Shown in pieces: positions 5,826-8,079 of a stretch of 8,079 nucleotides of DNA. Below the pieces are notes generated by a model. It was given only the letters and a program-made list of their open reading frames with translations, had not been told where the DNA came from and did not search any database. Every line of letters begins with the position of its first letter. The stretch's first letter is position 1. Both the position numbers and the translations under genes were made by a program. Origin of the DNA: Actinomycetota bacterium (GTDB taxonomy: Bacteria > Actinomycetota > Thermoleophilia > RBG-16-64-13); NCBI GenBank assembly GCA_003157225.1, contig PMIZ01000375.1, positions 1-8,079 on the forward strand, in the 5' to 3' direction.

Positions 5826-7874
5826 CTACTGCAGCAAAGCATAGAGCAGCGCACAGACCTCGCCACGGCTGGCGGCGGCACTGAAGTCGTAGTTGGGGCC
5901 CATGCCGACGATCCCACTCAGCAGTCCCGCGTGTGCCGCTCTGCGGGCGGCGGGATAGTGCGTCGAGGAGAAGTTCGGAAACTCGGGCACGAAACTGGGT
6001 GGCGGCTCCGGTAGTTGCGCGGCTCGCGCCACCATCGTGATGAGCTGTGCCCGCGTTAGAGCGCCATAGGGCGAAAAATGCGTCGCGTTGGTGCCCTGGA
6101 CAATGCCAAGCCTGAAGGCGGCGGCCACGTAGCGGTAGGGGTAGAGATCGCCGGGCGCATGTACCAGGTCGACGAAGGGACAGGCTATTTCCTCTGTGAC
6201 GGAGGACCCGAGAGCCAGCAGGATCATCTTCGCAAATTGCTGCCGCTTGAGTCCTTCTTGAGGATGGAAAAGGGAGTCGTCTGACCCCGTGACTATGCCG
6301 AGACCGGCCAAGTAGTCTATCTCCCGCCAGTACGGGGTGGTCTTCTCGGAGACATCGGCGAAACGGTGTCCACCCGTCGGGATGGTCGTCGTGGTCGTGG
6401 TAGTGCTGGTGGTCGTGCTGGCGGTGGTCGTGGTGGAATCACCAGCGGCCGCTCGAGCTACGGCCTCGTCGGCGTCAACCATACCCCAGCCGTAATCAGC
6501 GTCCCATCCCGGGGGACCGAGGTCGTCGGCGGTGGAGGTGAGAATGTTGGTGACCTCCACGGGCGTGAGCAAAGGATTCACCGACAACATGAGGGCCACG
6601 ATCCCGGCGACGAAAGGGCTGGCAACGGAGGTGCCAATGAGATCATCGCTGAACTTGCCGGGAGAGCCTGGATCGTAACTGAGGATGTTGGCGCCTGGCG
6701 CCATGAGATCGAGGTCGGCCCCACCGTTGGAACCCCCGTCTGACACGCTCCATCGCCCGTCCCGGCGATTCGTCGCGCCCACAGCGATGACACCCGGAAG
6801 GGCGGCCGGATAGTCAACGGAGGAACCATTCTCGTTGCCCGCGGCGGCTACTATCACGACGCCTTTGCCTATCGCGTAGGCCACGGCGTCCCTGACGGTT
6901 TGACCGACGTCCATCGACGTACCCAGACTGATGTTGATGACATCCGCACCATGATCTGCCGCGTACTCGATGCCTTGTGCCACTGCGGCGTCATCGATCG
7001 ACCCATCCTCCGCCGCCACCCGCACGGGCATTATGGCGACGTTCCAGGCCGTGCCTGCCATGCCGCGGCCGTCGTTGCCCTGAGCGACGGCGACTCCGGC
7101 GACCGCGGTACCATGCCCTTCGTCATCTTGCCAATCCGCCCACGCGGAGCTTCCAAGTACCGCGTTGTAGGGTGAGACGATCCTACCGGCGAAATCGGAG
7201 GCGTCTCCGTTCAGCCCTGTGTCCACAAACGCCACGGTCACGCTCGCGGAGCCGGTCGTGATGTCCCAGGCCTCCGGCAGACTCAGACGGGCGAGCGCCC
7301 ACTGCCCCACGGAATACGTGCTCGGGAGGTAGTAGGGGTCGTTCGGCTCCAGAAGGGCCTGGACGGGCAGAGCGGCCTCGGCCCACAACACGCCGGGCAT
7401 GAGGCGCAGAGCCTTTGCCTGGGCAACGGCGTCGAACGTCTCGTCGCCCGACCCGGTCCGCGTCAAGGGCTCCAGCACGGTGATCCCGAGACTCGCCATG
7501 CGGCTGCCTACTCGGAGCGCCAGACCGGAGGTCTTGACCGCTGTCGTGAGCGACCCCCAGTCGCGCACCACGGTGAGCTTCCCCTCCGCCGTCTGAGCAA
7601 GATGGCTTCCCGGCGCGAGCTTGACGGCTACGCGCGCGCTCGCCGGTGCAGTCGCCTGAACCAAGACGCCACCGGCGTCAACGTAAGCGAGAGCGGGTGA
7701 CACGGCCAGCATCAGCGCCAGCAGGAGCGCCCCGCACACCACCGCCGCGGCGACGAGGCAGAGCCTAGGAGGCTGCCGAACAACGACCCCACGAGAGCGG
7801 GTGGCACGCGAGTGATTGGTGTCTCGTCGCAACTGGATGGGCTTCCCCCCTCGGAGTGCTCTTTCGCTGCTCAT
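5826..7874 (-). CDS. S8 subtilisin-family protease with three C-terminal SLH repeats
   Basis: The predicted product is a 682-residue secreted serine endopeptidase meant to stay on the cell surface. A long basic start (1-37) and hydrophobic core (38-60) lead to a likely signal cleavage after ALA (61-63). Residues about 80-172 look like an inhibitor-type propeptide ending in GVLWAEAALPVQAL. The catalytic domain (about 178-475) is thermitase-like with a full triad: D218 (VAFVDTG), H254 (GHGTAVAG) and S416 (GTSVASP), plus oxyanion N347 (AAAGNENG), so it should be active. A threonine-rich linker (480-499) joins three SLH repeats (about 503-555, 565-617, 630-681) with KRQQ, TRAQ and SRGE in place of the usual TRAE, which would bind secondary wall polymer. 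The ATG at 7874 has almost no ribosome binding site; TTG 7832 is a poorer alternative. It follows the MoaD-like gene by 59 bases on the same strand. Confidence 0.93.
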   Translation of the reverse strand: MSSERALRGGKPIQLRRDTNHSRATRSRGVVVRQPPRLCLVAAAVVCGALLLALMLAVSPALAYVDAGGVLVQATAPASARVAVKLAPGSHLAQTAEGKLTVVRDWGSLTTAVKTSGLALRVGSRMASLGITVLEPLTRTGSGDETFDAVAQAKALRLMPGVLWAEAALPVQALLEPNDPYYLPSTYSVGQWALARLSLPEAWDITTGSASVTVAFVDTGLNGDASDFAGRIVSPYNAVLGSSAWADWQDDEGHGTAVAGVAVAQGNDGRGMAGTAWNVAIMPVRVAAEDGSIDDAAVAQGIEYAADHGADVINISLGTSMDVGQTVRDAVAYAIGKGVVIVAAAGNENGSSVDYPAALPGVIAVGATNRRDGRWSVSDGGSNGGADLDLMAPGANILSYDPGSPGKFSDDLIGTSVASPFVAGIVALMLSVNPLLTPVEVTNILTSTADDLGPPGWDADYGWGMVDADEAVARAAAGDSTTTTASTTTSTTTTTTTIPTGGHRFADVSEKTTPYWREIDYLAGLGIVTGSDDSLFHPQEGLKRQQFAKMILLALGSSVTEEIACPFVDLVHAPGDLYPYRYVAAAFRLGIVQGTNATHFSPYGALTRAQLITMVARAAQLPEPPPSFVPEFPNFSSTHYPAARRAAHAGLLSGIVGMGPNYDFSAAASRGEVCALLYALLQ
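6384..6434 (-). repeat. Threonine-codon low-complexity tract (protease linker)
   Basis: Seventeen codons (residues 481-497) encode only Thr, with two Ser and one Ala, using mainly ACC and ACG. The DNA is a degenerate triplet repeat prone to length change. It forms the spacer between protease and SLH anchors; such linkers are often O-glycosylated. Confidence 0.85.
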
Positions 7875-7890
7875 CCTATCGTATCGGCAG

Positions 7891-7909
7891 GCTGAGTCGC
7901 GACCGCAGC
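7891..7909. repeat. Interrupted palindrome upstream of the protease gene
   Basis: The arms GCTG-a-GTCG and CGAC-cg-CAGC meet around the perfect 8-base palindrome GTCGCGAC (7896-7903). It lies 16 bases upstream of the protease ATG and after the MoaD-like stop, a position suited to an operator. Having no loop and no T-run, it is unlikely to be a terminator. Confidence 0.35.
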
Positions 7910-7933
7910 TCCGAAGAGAGGAAACGAGAGGTC

Positions 7934-8079
7934 CTAGCCTCCCGCGAGGGGCATGAACACCAGCACCTCGTCCCCGTCGTTCAGCACGGTCCGGCGTCCG
8001 TTCAAGGTGGCGATGTCCTGCCCATTCACGATGACGCGCAGCGGCAAGTGATCGTTCGCATTCTGAGGAACCGCCACAT
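7934..8079 (-). CDS. MoaD/ThiS-family sulfur carrier, N-terminus cut by window edge
   Basis: The last 47 residues of a ubiquitin-like sulfur carrier are readable on the minus strand. They run through RVIVNGQDI (14-22 of the visible part), NDGDEVLVF (33-41) and MPLAGG, ending in the C-terminal Gly-Gly that is adenylated and then converted to a thiocarboxylate. The VNG...L-DGDEV...P-AGG pattern is typical of MoaD, the small subunit of molybdopterin synthase, and of the MoaD-like proteins found beside tungsten or molybdenum oxidoreductases such as aldehyde ferredoxin oxidoreductase. ThiS-type thiamine synthesis is the other possibility. The frame stays open to the window edge, so the start and the upstream neighbours that would settle the pathway are not visible. 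The gene is followed after 59 bases by the protease gene; the two jobs look unrelated. Confidence 0.88.
   Translation of the reverse strand, partial: VAVPQNANDHLPLRVIVNGQDIATLNGRRTVLNDGDEVLVFMPLAGG

Noticed and set aside
1..8079. tRNA, rRNA, CRISPR, insertion sequence or prophage signals
   Set aside because: I found no clover-leaf-like segment, regularly spaced direct repeats, transposase motifs or terminal repeats; nearly all of the window is accounted for by ordinary genes.

Overview
The window is GC-rich and densely coded, with eight protein-coding genes (two cut by the window edges) and no RNA gene, mobile element or CRISPR array that I can see. It looks chromosomal and Gram-positive, most likely from an early-branching actinobacterial lineage (Coriobacteriia, Aquicultoria or Geothermincolia type). 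The reasons are the GC content, strong AGGAG ribosome binding sites mixed with starts that have almost none, a phosphatidylinositol-phosphate-synthase-like CDP-alcohol transferase, and a secreted protease with a threonine linker and three S-layer homology repeats. The lineage is inferred from style and is not proven.

Layout. Minus strand 1-1918: a CDP-alcohol phosphatidyltransferase (its C-terminus lies off the left edge) preceded by an AI-2E-family multispanning membrane protein. A roughly 250-base divergent control region follows (1919-2167), containing several short inverted repeats. Plus strand 2168-3957: a two-gene operon joined by a 4-base stop/start overlap. It encodes a membrane-anchored LytM-like protein lacking most of the peptidase's metal ligands, then a zinc-ribbon NUDIX hydrolase with a C-terminal helical domain resembling the RsbRD N-terminal domain. 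The NUDIX gene appears to start at CTG. Minus strand 4050-5063: a shortened YchF-like protein with an intact P-loop, eroded switch regions and a well-kept TGS domain. Plus strand 5134-5808: a lipoprotein with a PsbP-like domain. Minus strand 5826-8079: a subtilisin-family protease with three SLH repeats, and upstream of it the C-terminal 47 residues of a MoaD/ThiS-type sulfur carrier ending in Gly-Gly, too short for ordinary ORF listing.

How they fit together. Most products act at or outside the membrane: lipid head-group transfer, a permease-like protein, an anchored LytM-like protein, a lipoprotein and an S-layer-attached protease. No single pathway links them. The best candidates for something undescribed are the NUDIX-RsbRD-like fusion coupled to the degenerate LytM-like membrane protein, and the YchF paralogue that has lost its GTPase switches. 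I found no clear new defence or mobile system.
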